Positions 1-8,791 of a stretch of 64,000 bases of DNA are shown piece after piece. Position numbers and translations under genes: made by a program. Each line of letters opens with the position of its first letter. Position 1 is the first letter of the stretch. Source of the DNA: Streptomyces sp. NBC_00102 (GTDB lineage Bacteria > Actinomycetota > Actinomycetes > Streptomycetales > Streptomycetaceae); contig NZ_JAPEMC010000001.1 of the NCBI RefSeq assembly GCF_026343115.1, forward strand, positions 6,117,001-6,181,000, given 5' to 3'. The notes beneath the pieces were generated by a model. The model ran no database searches and had not been told where the DNA came from. It saw only the letters and a program-made list of their open reading frames with translations.

Positions 1-1932
1 GCGCATCGCGCGGGCGAAGTCGAGCAGCAGCAGCGCGCCGCGCTCCCGGCCGAGGATCTGGTGCGGGAAACCGCGCAGCAGATCGTGCGCCAGGTCCGCG
101 GCGTCCGCGTCGTGGGGAGCCGCCCCGAGCGCCGCGCCGACCAGGTGCGACCAGGTGCCCGCGCTGCGGTGCGCGTCCGAGGTGGTGGCCTCCAGCAGCA
201 TCCGGGCCTCCCCGGCGGTCGGTTCCCGGTCCGACCAGACGAGCCCCACCGCCGAGCGCAGCACCAGCGGCTCGGCGAACGGCGAGATTCCGGCGGTCCG
301 CAGCACCCGGCTCAGTGCGGCGGCCCGGTCCTCACCGCAACTCGCCCTGATCGCGCGCGACTCGGCGCACATGCGCAGATGGGGCAGTGACTGCGTCCCG
401 GTGAACGGAAGCGGCACCCGGCCCAACAGCCTCTCCATGGCGGCGGGATCGTCCGGCGCGATCCGGTCCAGCGCCACCAGCAGGGCGGTCCTTACGTCGA
501 ACTGCTCGTCCAGCAGCTCCAGCAGGGCCGGGCCCCAGGCGAAGCCGGGGGCGGCCGGCAGGGCGGGGGCCACGCGGTCCACGAGGGAGGGCAACAGCTC
601 GGTGCAGTCGATGTCCAGAAGCCGTGCCACCCGCAGGAGTTGCACGGTACGGGCGATGTCGAGAGCCGCGCCGGAGCCGCCCAGTTCGTCCAGGATCTCC
701 GGAGCGAGCGTCTCGGCGATGGCCTTGCCCTCCGGGCCCGTGAAGGCGCTTCGGTCGGGGAGTTCGAGGGAGCCGTTGCCTCCGCGTACCGCCTCCGTCA
801 CCAGCATGGCGGCGAGCGGGGCGGTCGTGGTGACCGGCGCCCTTCCGTCCAGCGCGCTGAACAACCTTCCCACCGCGTCGAATTCACCATTGCTGCGGTC
901 GTCGATCGTGGACGCGGTCAGAGCGTCCACCAGCTTCCGGGTCCGGTCCTCGTCCAGCGTGTACGGCCGCTCGGCCGCCCAATCGGCCGCCGTGGAACGC
1001 TCGTCGGGCCCGAGCGCGATGCCGGCGCAGAGCGCGGTGACGGCCAGCGGGCCGGCGGCGAACGGCTCGCCGTGCAACGCGCGTGCCTGGTCGAAGAGTT
1101 CTGGCGCCCGGGAGCGCCAGACACGGGCGGCGGTCTCGGCCCAGGCATCACCCGACGGCGGGGAGGGCCGGCCGTGCGGGCCGCCGCACAGGTGCATCCG
1201 GATCTCGGCGGCGTCGAGGAGGTGGGCGTCCTCGGGGAGCACCCCGACGACCTGCTGCGGGGCGAGCGAGGGCCGCCGGGAGTACGTGGTGAACGTCAGC
1301 CGCTCCGCGTGGTCCGGCGGCAGCACCGAGGAGGCCAGCCCGATCCAGCGGGCCACGTCCTCGCTCTGCCGCTCCACGAGCGCCACCCGGGCCGCTGCGC
1401 CCGAGGCGCTCTCCAGCCGCACCCGGCGCAGGTCGGCGAAGACGGCGGCGAGCCACGGACCCCGGGAGACCGCGAAGTCGCCGAGCGCCTCCCGCTCCAG
1501 GCCAGGACCGGCGTGGGGCGAGGTGAGCGGGTCGGGTATCGCGCCGCTGGGGGTGACGGACACCCAGCGGGGCGAGCGCCACGCGGTGATGGGCAACCGG
1601 TCGCCCGGCAGGCGCGCCCCGGCCGGCAGCAGGACGGCGTGGGTGTGGAAGCGCAGAGTGCCCGACCCGGCACCCGGCGGAGCCAGTGGCACCGCCCGGG
1701 ACAGCAGCCTGCTGCCGTCCGAGAGGTGGGTGTAGCTGAACACCTGAGGCATGGAACGGAGTTCGGTGTCCGTGGGGAGGAACGGCACGTCCCTCGGAGG
1801 CTCGTACCCCAGCAGGGGTTCGATCTCCGGGAGCAGTGCCGTGGGTATCCCGGGGCCGACGGCGGTGAACCGTCCCACCGTCCCCTCGTCCCCCGGAGCT
1901 GCCGAGGTGTAGTGCAACTGCGCGAGGCTCAT
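1..1932 (-). CDS. GTPase-associated protein 1 (GAP1)-like protein, partial
   Basis: The frame is open from an ATG at 1932 to the left edge of the window, so at least 644 residues are present and the C-terminus is missing. The N-terminus (MSLAQLHYTSAAPG) and the later block around residues 215-235 (RLTFTTYSRRPSLAPQQVVG) resemble the GAP1-N2 and GAP1-M regions of the large actinobacterial 'GTPase-associated protein 1' family. From general knowledge, these proteins are encoded near GTPases and predicted effectors in biological-conflict islands; their biochemistry is not established. An AAAGGG ribosome binding site precedes the ATG. No signal peptide or membrane segment is visible, so a cytoplasmic location is likely. 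Partner genes would lie left of the window. The family call rests on remembered sequence similarity; the coding call is firm. Confidence 0.75.
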   Translation of the reverse strand, partial: MSLAQLHYTSAAPGDEGTVGRFTAVGPGIPTALLPEIEPLLGYEPPRDVPFLPTDTELRSMPQVFSYTHLSDGSRLLSRAVPLAPPGAGSGTLRFHTHAVLLPAGARLPGDRLPITAWRSPRWVSVTPSGAIPDPLTSPHAGPGLEREALGDFAVSRGPWLAAVFADLRRVRLESASGAAARVALVERQSEDVARWIGLASSVLPPDHAERLTFTTYSRRPSLAPQQVVGVLPEDAHLLDAAEIRMHLCGGPHGRPSPPSGDAWAETAARVWRSRAPELFDQARALHGEPFAAGPLAVTALCAGIALGPDERSTAADWAAERPYTLDEDRTRKLVDALTASTIDDRSNGEFDAVGRLFSALDGRAPVTTTAPLAAMLVTEAVRGGNGSLELPDRSAFTGPEGKAIAETLAPEILDELGGSGAALDIARTVQLLRVARLLDIDCTELLPSLVDRVAPALPAAPGFAWGPALLELLDEQFDVRTALLVALDRIAPDDPAAMERLLGRVPLPFTGTQSLPHLRMCAESRAIRASCGEDRAAALSRVLRTAGISPFAEPLVLRSAVGLVWSDREPTAGEARMLLEATTSDAHRSAGTWSHLVGAALGAAPHDADAADLAHDLLRGFPHQILGRERGALLLLDFARAMR

Positions 1933-2212
1933 GCCCGGGGCCCTTTTCGTCCTGCGGCGACCGTCCCCGAACCCGCGTGCGCGCAGGCCCGTTCCGGTGA
2001 CGCGCGGGGCCGGCCGGCGACCGGGGCGGGGAGCGTTCCGCAGTCGCGTGGGGGCGACGCTATCAAGGTCCGGCGAACGCGCGGAGCGATCCGTCGGCCA
2101 GGTTCGCCGGGACCCTTCCGGGCCGCCCCCGCCGGGCCTGACGGAGGTGGCCCGGCCGGCGGGCGATTCTGCCCGGTCGCCCGCCGGCCCGCACGGCCGG
2201 GCCGGGTCCGGC

Positions 2213-2605
2213 TCACGCGGGCTGGAGGAGGTCCCAGCGATTGCCGTACAGGTCCTCGAAGACCGCGACCGAGCCGTACGTCTCGTGCCTCGGCTCCTCC
2301 AGGAACCGCACCCCGGCCGCCTTCATCCGCGCGTGGTCGCCGGCGAAGTCGTCGGTGTGCAGGAAGAACCCGACCCGGCCGCCCGTCTGCGCCCCGACCG
2401 CCGCCCGCTGCTCCCCGTCCTTCGCGCGCGCCAGCAGCAGGCCGGTGCCCGCCGCACCGGCGCCGCGCGGACGGACGACGACCCACCGGGACCCGTCGCC
2501 CCGGTCGGTGTCCTCGGCCAGCTCGAATCCGACGGCGTCCCGGTAGAAGGCGATGGCCTCGTCGTAGTCGTTGACGACCAGGGTGGTCAGGGCGATGTGA
2601 GGCAT
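2213..2605 (-). CDS. VOC-fold (glyoxalase/bleomycin-resistance-like) protein
   Basis: This 130-aa protein is of normal length for a single-chain vicinal-oxygen-chelate (VOC) protein. It shows the paired beta-alpha-beta-beta-beta layout: an N-terminal strand PHIALTTLVVNDYDEAIAFY followed by RDAVGF, and a C-terminal module ending GSVAVFEDLYGNRWDLLQPA. The typical 'DPxGNxW' position reads DLYGNRWDL, and the central block GRVGFFLHTDDFAGDHARMKAAGVRF is standard for the family. Substrate cannot be told; members include glyoxalases, dioxygenases and drug-binding proteins. The start is set by a GAGGAG ribosome binding site 4-5 bases upstream of ATG. It is transcribed divergently from the kinase at 2681; the 75-bp gap has a TATAAC -10-like box for this gene. 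Confidence 0.85.
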   Translation of the reverse strand: MPHIALTTLVVNDYDEAIAFYRDAVGFELAEDTDRGDGSRWVVVRPRGAGAAGTGLLLARAKDGEQRAAVGAQTGGRVGFFLHTDDFAGDHARMKAAGVRFLEEPRHETYGSVAVFEDLYGNRWDLLQPA

Positions 2606-2680
2606 CTCGGCTCCTCGTGTGCGGTGATGGTTATACGTAACACTACTGAGGGTGCCGCGCGGGCCCGCAGAATGCCCAGC

Positions 2681-3409
2681 ATGGACACGTACGACCTCGC
2701 CCCGCTCGTCGCCCGCGCCCGGGCGCTCATCGTCCCCGGTCGCCGACGGATTCTGGGCATCGCCGGGCCGCCCGGCGCCGGAAAGTCGACCCTCGCCGCC
2801 GCCCTGGTGGAGGCGCTGGGCGGTGCCGCGGTACTCGTCCCCATGGACGGCTTCCACCTCGCCGGCGCCGAACTCGAACGCCTCGGGCGAGCCGCACGCA
2901 AGGGCGCGCCGGACACCTTCGACGCCGCCGGGTACGCCGCGCTGCTGCGGCGACTGCGCGGGACGGGTGGGGGGAGCGGCACGGCTACGGGAAGCGGCAC
3001 GGGCGTGGAAAGCGGCACGGGTACGGGAAGCAGCACGGGTACGGAAGGCGGCGGCACGGGTACGGCGGGCGAGACGGTCTATGCCCCCGCCTTCGACCGC
3101 GCCCTGGAGGAGCCGATCGCCGGTTCCGTCGCGGTGGAACCGGGCACCCCGCTCGTCGTCACCGAGGGGAACTACCTCCTCCACGACCAGGGCCCCTGGG
3201 CTCCGGTGCGCGGGCTGCTCGACGAGGTCTGGTACCTGGAGCTCGACCCGGACGTACGCGTGCGCAGACTGGTGGACCGGCACGTCCGGTTCGGCAGGCC
3301 GAGGCCGGACGCCGAGCGGTGGGTGGCGGGCTCGGACGAGGCGAACGCCCGGCTGGTCGGAGCCGGACGCGACCGCGCCGACCTGATCGTCCGGCAGCGC
3401 CCACGCTGA
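2681..3409 (+). CDS. uridine-kinase-like P-loop nucleoside/nucleotide kinase with Gly/Thr repeat insert
   Basis: The 242-aa product has a Walker A motif GPPGAGKST (about residues 29-37), the uridine-kinase/pantothenate-kinase-like motif PMDGFH (54-59) and a later TEGNYLL segment, as in 'nucleoside/nucleotide kinase family' proteins. It probably phosphorylates a small hydroxylated metabolite; the substrate cannot be read. The odd part is residues about 94-130, made only of Gly, Thr, Ser, Ala, Glu and Val in a degenerate repeat of roughly 18 bp (DNA about 2960-3072). It falls where relatives have a short linker between the helical lid and a TVYAPAFDR block. The insert keeps the frame, so the gene should be functional. 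The start at 2681 could instead be the in-frame ATG at 2672; neither has a strong ribosome binding site. Confidence 0.85.
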   Translation: MDTYDLAPLVARARALIVPGRRRILGIAGPPGAGKSTLAAALVEALGGAAVLVPMDGFHLAGAELERLGRAARKGAPDTFDAAGYAALLRRLRGTGGGSGTATGSGTGVESGTGTGSSTGTEGGGTGTAGETVYAPAFDRALEEPIAGSVAVEPGTPLVVTEGNYLLHDQGPWAPVRGLLDEVWYLELDPDVRVRRLVDRHVRFGRPRPDAERWVAGSDEANARLVGAGRDRADLIVRQRPR

Positions 3410-3484
3410 GGAACCGGGTCCCGGCCGAGTGGCCGCCGGCGCGTACGGCGCCCCGCTTCCGCCGCAGGTCGCGCTTGCGGCTGC

Positions 3485-4075
3485 TCAACCCACGGGTGCG
3501 GCGCCGTACCGCAAGCCGTCGAAGAGCAGAGAGGTGATCTGCCGGGCCTCCGCCAGCCAGCCTTCCGCCGGCCGCAGGTGGCAGATGCCGCCCAGGGCTC
3601 GCAGCAGGGTGGGGCCGGTGACGTCGGCACGGACGGTACCGGCCGCGGCGCCGGCTTCGAGCAGCCGGGAGAGCGCGTTCTCCATGCGGACGCGCGCGTC
3701 ACCGAAGACCGGTGAGTCCGTGGCCATGATGCTCTCCAGGGCGAAGGACATTCCTTTGCCCACCGCCGCGTGATCCACGAGCAGCAGCAGGAAGCGTCGC
3801 AGCGCCTCGTCGGGGGCGTGCTGGTCCAGCAGCTTTGCGGGCTCGGCGCACAGATCGTCGACTTCCTTGCGGTACACCTCCTCGATCAGTGCCTCGCGCG
3901 TCTCGAAGTGGCGGTAGAGCGTTCCGACGGCGACGCCGGCGGAGCGGGCGATCTCCTCCACGTGCGCGTCGGTGTCGCCGCTCAGGAATGCCTGGCGGGC
4001 GGCGGACAGCAGCGCCTCGCGGTTACGCCGCGCGTCGGCGCGCAGCGGGCGTGATGGCGACAAGGGAACCTCCAT
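3485..4075 (-). CDS. TetR-family transcriptional regulator
   Basis: A 196-aa TetR repressor. The N-terminal domain starts at LRADARRNREALLSAARQAF and has the recognition helix in VEEIARSAGVAVGTLYRHF (about residues 39-58), followed by a variable ligand-binding domain in which C-terminal helices (ITSLLFDGLRYG) should dimerise. Homologues usually start about ten residues before LRADARRNRE, so the ATG at 4075 was chosen. An upstream in-frame ATG at 4123 would add 16 atypical residues and overlaps a TAAGAT sequence that looks like the -10 box of the promoter. The target is not evident; the GNAT gene at 4233-5204 lies upstream on the same strand, so the regulator may control only itself or distant genes. 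Confidence 0.88.
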   Translation of the reverse strand: MEVPLSPSRPLRADARRNREALLSAARQAFLSGDTDAHVEEIARSAGVAVGTLYRHFETREALIEEVYRKEVDDLCAEPAKLLDQHAPDEALRRFLLLLVDHAAVGKGMSFALESIMATDSPVFGDARVRMENALSRLLEAGAAAGTVRADVTGPTLLRALGGICHLRPAEGWLAEARQITSLLFDGLRYGAAPVG

Positions 4076-4232
4076 GGGATGAGTCCGGTCCCGCTTGCCC
4101 AGGGTTTCCGGAGTCGCACTCATCTTACGGAAGGGGAGCCCTCAAGCCCTCCCGGGCCTCCCGGGAGGACTCGAGGGCGTCGCCGGGACGGCCGCCCCTC
4201 CTCTGCCCGCACGGAACGGAGCCCACCCTCGG

Positions 4233-5204
4233 TCAGCTTCCTGCGTGGACTCCGGCGGCCGTCCCGCAGGACACCTCGCGTTCGAAGCGGCCGATGGACA
4301 CCGTGACCGCCATTCCCGCCCGCGCGTAAAGAAGGTGAGCGCCCGTCAGGCTCTCGCTGTCGACGTCCAGGCCGACCGAGGACGCACCGCGCCCGGCGAA
4401 GAGTGCGAAGGAACTGAGCAGCAGGGCGTGCCCGATCCCGAGCCGGCGGTCCTGTCGTCCCACCGCCAACTGGCCGACTTCGCCCGCGGCTTCGCCCCGG
4501 ACGTCGCGGAACCGGCACAGTGCCGCGCCCGCGATCCGGCCGGCGCGTTCCGCGAGCAGCCAGAGCGACGGGTCGAAGCCGTCGTACAGCAGGTCGTCGG
4601 CCCAGACGTCGTACGGGCGGGGCCCGGCGCCCCACAGGTCGCCGAACGCGTCCTCGACACAGGCGTGCACCGCCCGCAGGTCCTCGGCGGTCCCGGTGCA
4701 CGACCGCAGGGTGACCCCGTCGGGCCACACCGGTGCGGGGGGCGGCCCGTCCAGCGCGATCGCCATCCGTTGATGGATCCGCGCCAGGCGGTACCCCCGG
4801 GCCCGCAGCAGCCGTTCCGAAACACCGCCGAGATAGACGTAGTTGACCAGACGGAGGGGACGCCCCGCCCCGGACGCCAGCTCGGCGGCCCGGGTCTCCG
4901 TCAGTTCCAGCAGCCGGGTGCCGATGCCCGCGCCCTCGTGGCCCGGATGCGTGTACGCGTCGCCATGGGCGCGGCCCTCGTCCGGCTCGGCGGTCACATG
5001 TCCGTAGCCCGCGATCTCCCCGCCGGGACCGGTCACCACCCACGCGTCCCGTTCCGTGTCGAGACGCGACCAGACGCGCAGGTACTCGTCGACGGTCTGG
5101 GCCGCCGCCGTGGCGTCCCCGGCCCGGCCGGCGGCGTTCACGGTGTCGAGAATCGCCGGGAGTTCGGATCGGAGGGGGGTGCGTATCCGGTATCCCGGCT
5201 TCAT
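4233..5204 (-). CDS. GNAT acetyltransferase with two GNAT domains
   Basis: The 323-aa protein contains two acetyl-CoA-binding GNAT folds. The first half has the motif-A-like segment HPGHEGAGIGTRLLELTE (about residues 92-110); the second half has the degenerate counterpart RQDRRLGIGHALLLSSFA and ends with a typical beta-bulge region VGLDVDSESLTGAHLLYARAGMAV. Double-GNAT architecture is shared with mycothiol synthase MshD and many unassigned Streptomyces acetyltransferases; nothing here ties it to mycothiol. The product is probably cytoplasmic and acetylates a small amine. The ATG at 5204 follows GAGGACCC, a good ribosome binding site. The gene is read toward the TetR gene with a 157-bp gap. 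Confidence 0.88.
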   Translation of the reverse strand: MKPGYRIRTPLRSELPAILDTVNAAGRAGDATAAAQTVDEYLRVWSRLDTERDAWVVTGPGGEIAGYGHVTAEPDEGRAHGDAYTHPGHEGAGIGTRLLELTETRAAELASGAGRPLRLVNYVYLGGVSERLLRARGYRLARIHQRMAIALDGPPPAPVWPDGVTLRSCTGTAEDLRAVHACVEDAFGDLWGAGPRPYDVWADDLLYDGFDPSLWLLAERAGRIAGAALCRFRDVRGEAAGEVGQLAVGRQDRRLGIGHALLLSSFALFAGRGASSVGLDVDSESLTGAHLLYARAGMAVTVSIGRFEREVSCGTAAGVHAGS

Positions 5205-5319
5205 GGGTCCTCGCTCTGGTGCTGGTGCGCGCCAGGGTTCGGGCGCGCGCTCCGGTAGGGAACCAGGTGGTGAGGGGATCGGGCAACCAGTTTTGGATCG
5301 GGCAGCCCCCGGGCCGGTC

Positions 5320-5382
5320 CGCCCGCCGTACCACCCGGCCCGCCCGCCGTACCACCCGGCCCGCCCGCCGCACCACCCGGCC
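5320..5382. repeat. 21-bp tandem repeat, three copies
   Basis: Three consecutive 21-bp units lie at 5320-5340, 5341-5361 and 5362-5382. The first two are identical and the third differs by one base. Two further degenerate copies of the core GCCGTACCAACCGTCCC follow at about 5389-5430. The array lies in the 342-bp gap between two divergent genes (double-GNAT and M24 peptidase), so it may be a slipped-strand expansion or a set of regulator sites. No gene is seen in the gap. Confidence 0.85.
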
Positions 5383-5546
5383 CGCCCTCGCCGTACCAAC
5401 CGTCCCGTCCGCGCCGTACCAACCGTCCCGCCACGCCCGTCCGGCGCTCGCGTCCCGCGGCGGGCGGCGGCAGGATGCTCCGTGCGGCGCGCGCAGCGGT
5501 GCGCCGCCACCGGCAGCCGTACCGGCAGCACCTCTGGAGGCACCGC

Positions 5547-6674
5547 ATGACCATCCCGAACCCGCCCGAGCCCTTCACCGCCGACGTCTACCGGGCCCGG
5601 ATGGCCCGCGCGGCCGACTCCGCCGCCGCGGCGGGGCTGGCCGGCGTCCTGGTGGCGCCGGGCCCCGACCTCGTCCACCTGACCGGCTACCAGCCCGTCA
5701 GTACCGAGCGCCTCACCCTTCTCGTGCTGACGCCCGGTCAGGAGCCGGTGCTGGTCGTACCGACCCTGGAGGCGCCCGACGCCGAGGCGGCGATCGGCGC
5801 CCCCGCCCTCTCGCTGCGCGACTGGACCGACGCCCGGAACCCGTACGAGGTGGCCGCCCCGCTCCTCGACGCGGCCGGCCGGTACGGGATCAGCGACAAC
5901 GCCTGGGCCATGCATCTGCTCGGGCTCCAGCAGCTCCTGCCCGGAACCTCCTACGCCTCGCTCACCCAGGTGCTGCCGATGCTGCGGGCCGTCAAGGACG
6001 CGGCGGAACTGGAGCGGCTGGCGGCGGCGGGCGCCGCGGCGGACGCCACGTACGAGGAGATCCTGAAGGTCCCCTTCGCCGGTCGCCAGGAGACCGAGGT
6101 CTCGGCGGACCTGGCGGAGCTGCTCATCGGATTCGGCCACTCCCAGGTGGACTTCGCCATCGTCGGCTCCGGGCCCAACGGCGCGAACCCGCACCACGAG
6201 GCCGGGGACCGGGTCATCCAGCACGGCGACATGGTGGTCCTCGACTTCGGCGGCCTGCGGTACGGCTACGGCTCCGACACCTCCCGTACGGTCCACGTCG
6301 GCGAGCCCACCGCCGAGGAGCAGCGGGTCCACGACGTGGTGCGCGAGGCCCAGGCGGCGGGGTGCGCGGCCGTACGGCCCGGAGCCGCCTGCCAGGACGT
6401 CGACCGGGCGGCGCGCGCGGTCATCACCGAGTTCGGCTACGGCGACCGGTTCATCCACCGCACCGGCCACGGCATCGGGGTCACCACCCACGAACCGCCC
6501 TACATGATCGAGGGCGAGGAACAGCCGCTGGTCCCGGGGATGTGCTTCTCGGTGGAGCCGGGGATCTACCTCCCGGGGCGGTTCGGGGTGCGGATCGAGG
6601 ACATCGTGACCGTCACCGAGGACGGCGGGCGGCGCCTCAACTCCACTGCCCGCGAGCTCGCGATCGTCGGCTGA
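5547..6674 (+). CDS. M24-family metallopeptidase (Xaa-Pro aminopeptidase-like)
   Basis: The 375-aa protein has an N-terminal creatinase-like domain (about 1-140) and a C-terminal pita-bread M24 domain. All five expected metal ligands can be seen: two Asp in VVLDFGGLRYGYGSDTSRT, His in HRTGHGIGVTTHEPP, Glu in CFSVEPGIY and Glu in RIEDIVTVTE. It is therefore predicted to be an active dinuclear-metal aminopeptidase that removes N-terminal residues before proline, in the cytoplasm. The ATG at 5547 has a CTGGAGG ribosome binding site. It ends 77 bp before the convergent treZ stop. Confidence 0.92.
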   Translation: MTIPNPPEPFTADVYRARMARAADSAAAAGLAGVLVAPGPDLVHLTGYQPVSTERLTLLVLTPGQEPVLVVPTLEAPDAEAAIGAPALSLRDWTDARNPYEVAAPLLDAAGRYGISDNAWAMHLLGLQQLLPGTSYASLTQVLPMLRAVKDAAELERLAAAGAAADATYEEILKVPFAGRQETEVSADLAELLIGFGHSQVDFAIVGSGPNGANPHHEAGDRVIQHGDMVVLDFGGLRYGYGSDTSRTVHVGEPTAEEQRVHDVVREAQAAGCAAVRPGAACQDVDRAARAVITEFGYGDRFIHRTGHGIGVTTHEPPYMIEGEEQPLVPGMCFSVEPGIYLPGRFGVRIEDIVTVTEDGGRRLNSTARELAIVG

Positions 6675-6750
6675 CGGCGGCTCGTCGGCGGCGGATTTCG
6701 GCTCGTCGGCCCGGGGCGGCGACCCCACCGTCCGGGTGCGGCGGGCCCGG

Positions 6751-8511
6751 TCACCCGTCGGCCAGCACCACGCACGACTCGGCGGGCAGGTGCAGCAGTC
6801 CGTCCGCGTCCGGGGCCTCCACCGGCTCCCAGGCCGCCAGCACCCGTCCGGTCGCGGCCCGGTTCCGCCCGCCGCCCAGCGGTACGGCGGCGGGCCGGCC
6901 GGCGAGGTTGACCACGACCCGTACGTCGCCCCGGCGCAGCGCCAGCCACCGGGCCTCCTCGTCGAACGCGACCTTCACCGAGGCGAGGTCCGGGTCGCGC
7001 AGGTCCGGCACGGCCCGGCGGAGCGCGATCAGCTCCCGGTACCAGGCGTGCAGCCGGTCGTGCGGTGCGCGCTCCGGTTCGCTCCAGTCCAGGCACGAGC
7101 GCTCGCGGGTCGCCGGGTCCTGCGGGTCCGGGATGTCCTCCTCGGCCCAGCCGTGCGCCCCGAACTCCCGTCGCCTGCCGTTGCGTACCGCCTCGGCCAG
7201 CTCAGGATCGGTGTGGTCGGTGAAGAACTGCCACGGGGTCCGCGCCCCCCACTCCTCGCCCATGAAGAGCATCGGGGTGAACGGGCCGGTCAGCACCAGT
7301 GCCGCCGCGCACGCCTGGAGGCCGGGGGAGAGGGAGGCGGCGAGCCGGTCGCCGAGGGCGCGGTTCCCGATCTGGTCGTGGGTCTGGGCGTACCCGACGA
7401 AGCGGTGGGCGGGGGTGCGGGTGACGTCGACCCGGCGGCCGTGCGACCGCCCCCGGAAGCTGGAGTACGTGCCGTCGTGGAAGAAGGCGCGGGTCACCGT
7501 CTTCGCCAGCGCGGTCAGCGGGGCGGCGGCGAAATCGGCGTAGTAGCCCTGCGCCTCGCCCGTCAGCGCGGTGTGCAGGGCGTGGTGGAAGTCGTCGTTC
7601 CACTGGGCGTGCAGCCCCAGCCCGCCCGCCGCGCGCGGGGTCGTCGTACGGGGGTCGCAGAGGTCGGACTCGGCGATCAGCGTCAGCGGCCTGCCCACCT
7701 CCGCCGACAGCGCGTCCACCCCGGCGGCCAGCTCCTCCAGGTAGGTCAGCGCCCGGGTGTCGGCGAGCGCGTGCACCGCGTCCAGCCGCAGCCCGTCGAG
7801 ACGGTAGTCGCGCAGCCAGGCCAGCGCACTGCCCAGCAGGTACGCCCGCACCTCGTCGGAGCCGGGCGCGTCCAGATTGACTGCCGCGCCCCACGGGGTG
7901 TGGTGCGTCTCGGTGAAGTAGGGGCCGAAGGCGGGGAGGTAATTGCCGGACGGGCCCAGGTGGTTGTGGACGACGTCCAGGAGTACCGCGAGACCCAGCC
8001 CGTGCGCGGTGTCCACGAACCGTTTGAGCCCCGCCGGGCCGCCGTACGGCTCGTGGACGGCCCAGAGCGACACGCCCTCGTACCCCCAGCCGTGGGTACC
8101 GGGGAAGGGGCAGACCGGCATCAGCGACACGTGCGTGACGCCCAGTTCCGCCAGATGGCCGAGCCGCAGCGCCGCCGCGTCGAAGGTGCCCTCGGCGGTG
8201 TACGTACCGACGTGGAGCTCGTACAGCACACCGCCCGGCAGCCCGCGCCCCCGCCAGTCGTTCCGCCAGACGTACGCGTCCCGGCCGACCACCGCGCTCG
8301 GCCCGTCCGGGCCGTCCGGCTGACGCCGGGAGCGCGGGTCGGGGAGGAGCGGCCCCCCGTCCACCGAGAAGCCGTACCGGTCACCGTCCGCCGCCTCCGC
8401 CTCGGCCGTCCACCAGCCCGCGCGGGACTCGTCGCGTCCCATCACTAGCGTCCGGCCGGACAGCTGGAGTCCGACCGACTCCGCCCCGGGGGCCCACACC
8501 TCGAACCGCAT
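6751..8511 (-). CDS. treZ: malto-oligosyltrehalose trehalohydrolase (TreZ)
   Basis: This 586-aa GH13 enzyme releases free trehalose from maltooligosyl-trehalose, the second step of the TreY/TreZ route from glycogen. It has an N-terminal CBM48-like beta domain (1-85), then the barrel with region I LLDVVHNHLGPSGNY (about 178-192), the nucleophile Asp244 in DGLRLDAVHAL, the acid Glu281 in IAESD and the third Asp in TQTHDQIGN-type sequence. The length is normal for TreZ. Its partner treY lies on the same strand about 6.8 kb to the right (15342-17771), with glgX beyond it, whereas in many actinomycetes the genes are adjacent. The upstream gap to the divergent beta-glucosidase carries a 14-bp tandem repeat that could be a regulator site. 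Confidence 0.95.
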   Translation of the reverse strand: MRFEVWAPGAESVGLQLSGRTLVMGRDESRAGWWTAEAEAADGDRYGFSVDGGPLLPDPRSRRQPDGPDGPSAVVGRDAYVWRNDWRGRGLPGGVLYELHVGTYTAEGTFDAAALRLGHLAELGVTHVSLMPVCPFPGTHGWGYEGVSLWAVHEPYGGPAGLKRFVDTAHGLGLAVLLDVVHNHLGPSGNYLPAFGPYFTETHHTPWGAAVNLDAPGSDEVRAYLLGSALAWLRDYRLDGLRLDAVHALADTRALTYLEELAAGVDALSAEVGRPLTLIAESDLCDPRTTTPRAAGGLGLHAQWNDDFHHALHTALTGEAQGYYADFAAAPLTALAKTVTRAFFHDGTYSSFRGRSHGRRVDVTRTPAHRFVGYAQTHDQIGNRALGDRLAASLSPGLQACAAALVLTGPFTPMLFMGEEWGARTPWQFFTDHTDPELAEAVRNGRRREFGAHGWAEEDIPDPQDPATRERSCLDWSEPERAPHDRLHAWYRELIALRRAVPDLRDPDLASVKVAFDEEARWLALRRGDVRVVVNLAGRPAAVPLGGGRNRAATGRVLAAWEPVEAPDADGLLHLPAESCVVLADG

Positions 8512-8527
8512 CCGCCACTCCCCGTCA

Positions 8528-8555
8528 GTCGTGTCAGTGATGTCGTGTCAGTGAT
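8528..8555. repeat. perfect 14-bp tandem direct repeat in a divergent promoter region
   Basis: Two abutting copies of GTCGTGTCAGTGAT occupy 8528-8541 and 8542-8555, directly upstream of treZ (start 8511, minus) and facing the beta-glucosidase at 8792. A nearby inverted repeat, CGTACG-N4-CGTACG, lies at 8760-8775 just before the beta-glucosidase ribosome binding site. Tandem sites of this kind could bind a sugar-responsive regulator, but no regulator gene is next to them. Confidence 0.8.
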
Positions 8556-8791
8556 TCGTATGAAAAGCCGGAAGTGCCGGAGGACAGTCCGGACCAGCTT
8601 CCATGATCGGCTGCAGTCGCACGCCCGGCCCCGGAATACTGGACCGGTTCCGCGACGGGCGACCGCGAAGATGTCCCGTGTTCCGTGCATCCGCGCACAG
8701 GAGTGCGGAACACCCCTTAAGGTCTGCTCTGATCATTGCCCTGCCCGATCCTGCTCATACGTACGCCGACGTACGGCTGATGGAGGCCGAA

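Noticed and set aside
640..2574. 644-aa plus-strand frame opposite the GAP1-like gene
   Set aside because: Arg/Pro/Gly-rich with no motif; it is the complement of a real coding frame.
2587..3057. 156-aa minus-strand Pro/Val-rich frame in the kinase repeat
   Set aside because: Produced by reading the repeat on the other strand; no family match.
5219..7543. 774-aa plus-strand frame across the M24 gene and treZ
   Set aside because: Overlaps two clear genes; composition is that of a shadow frame.
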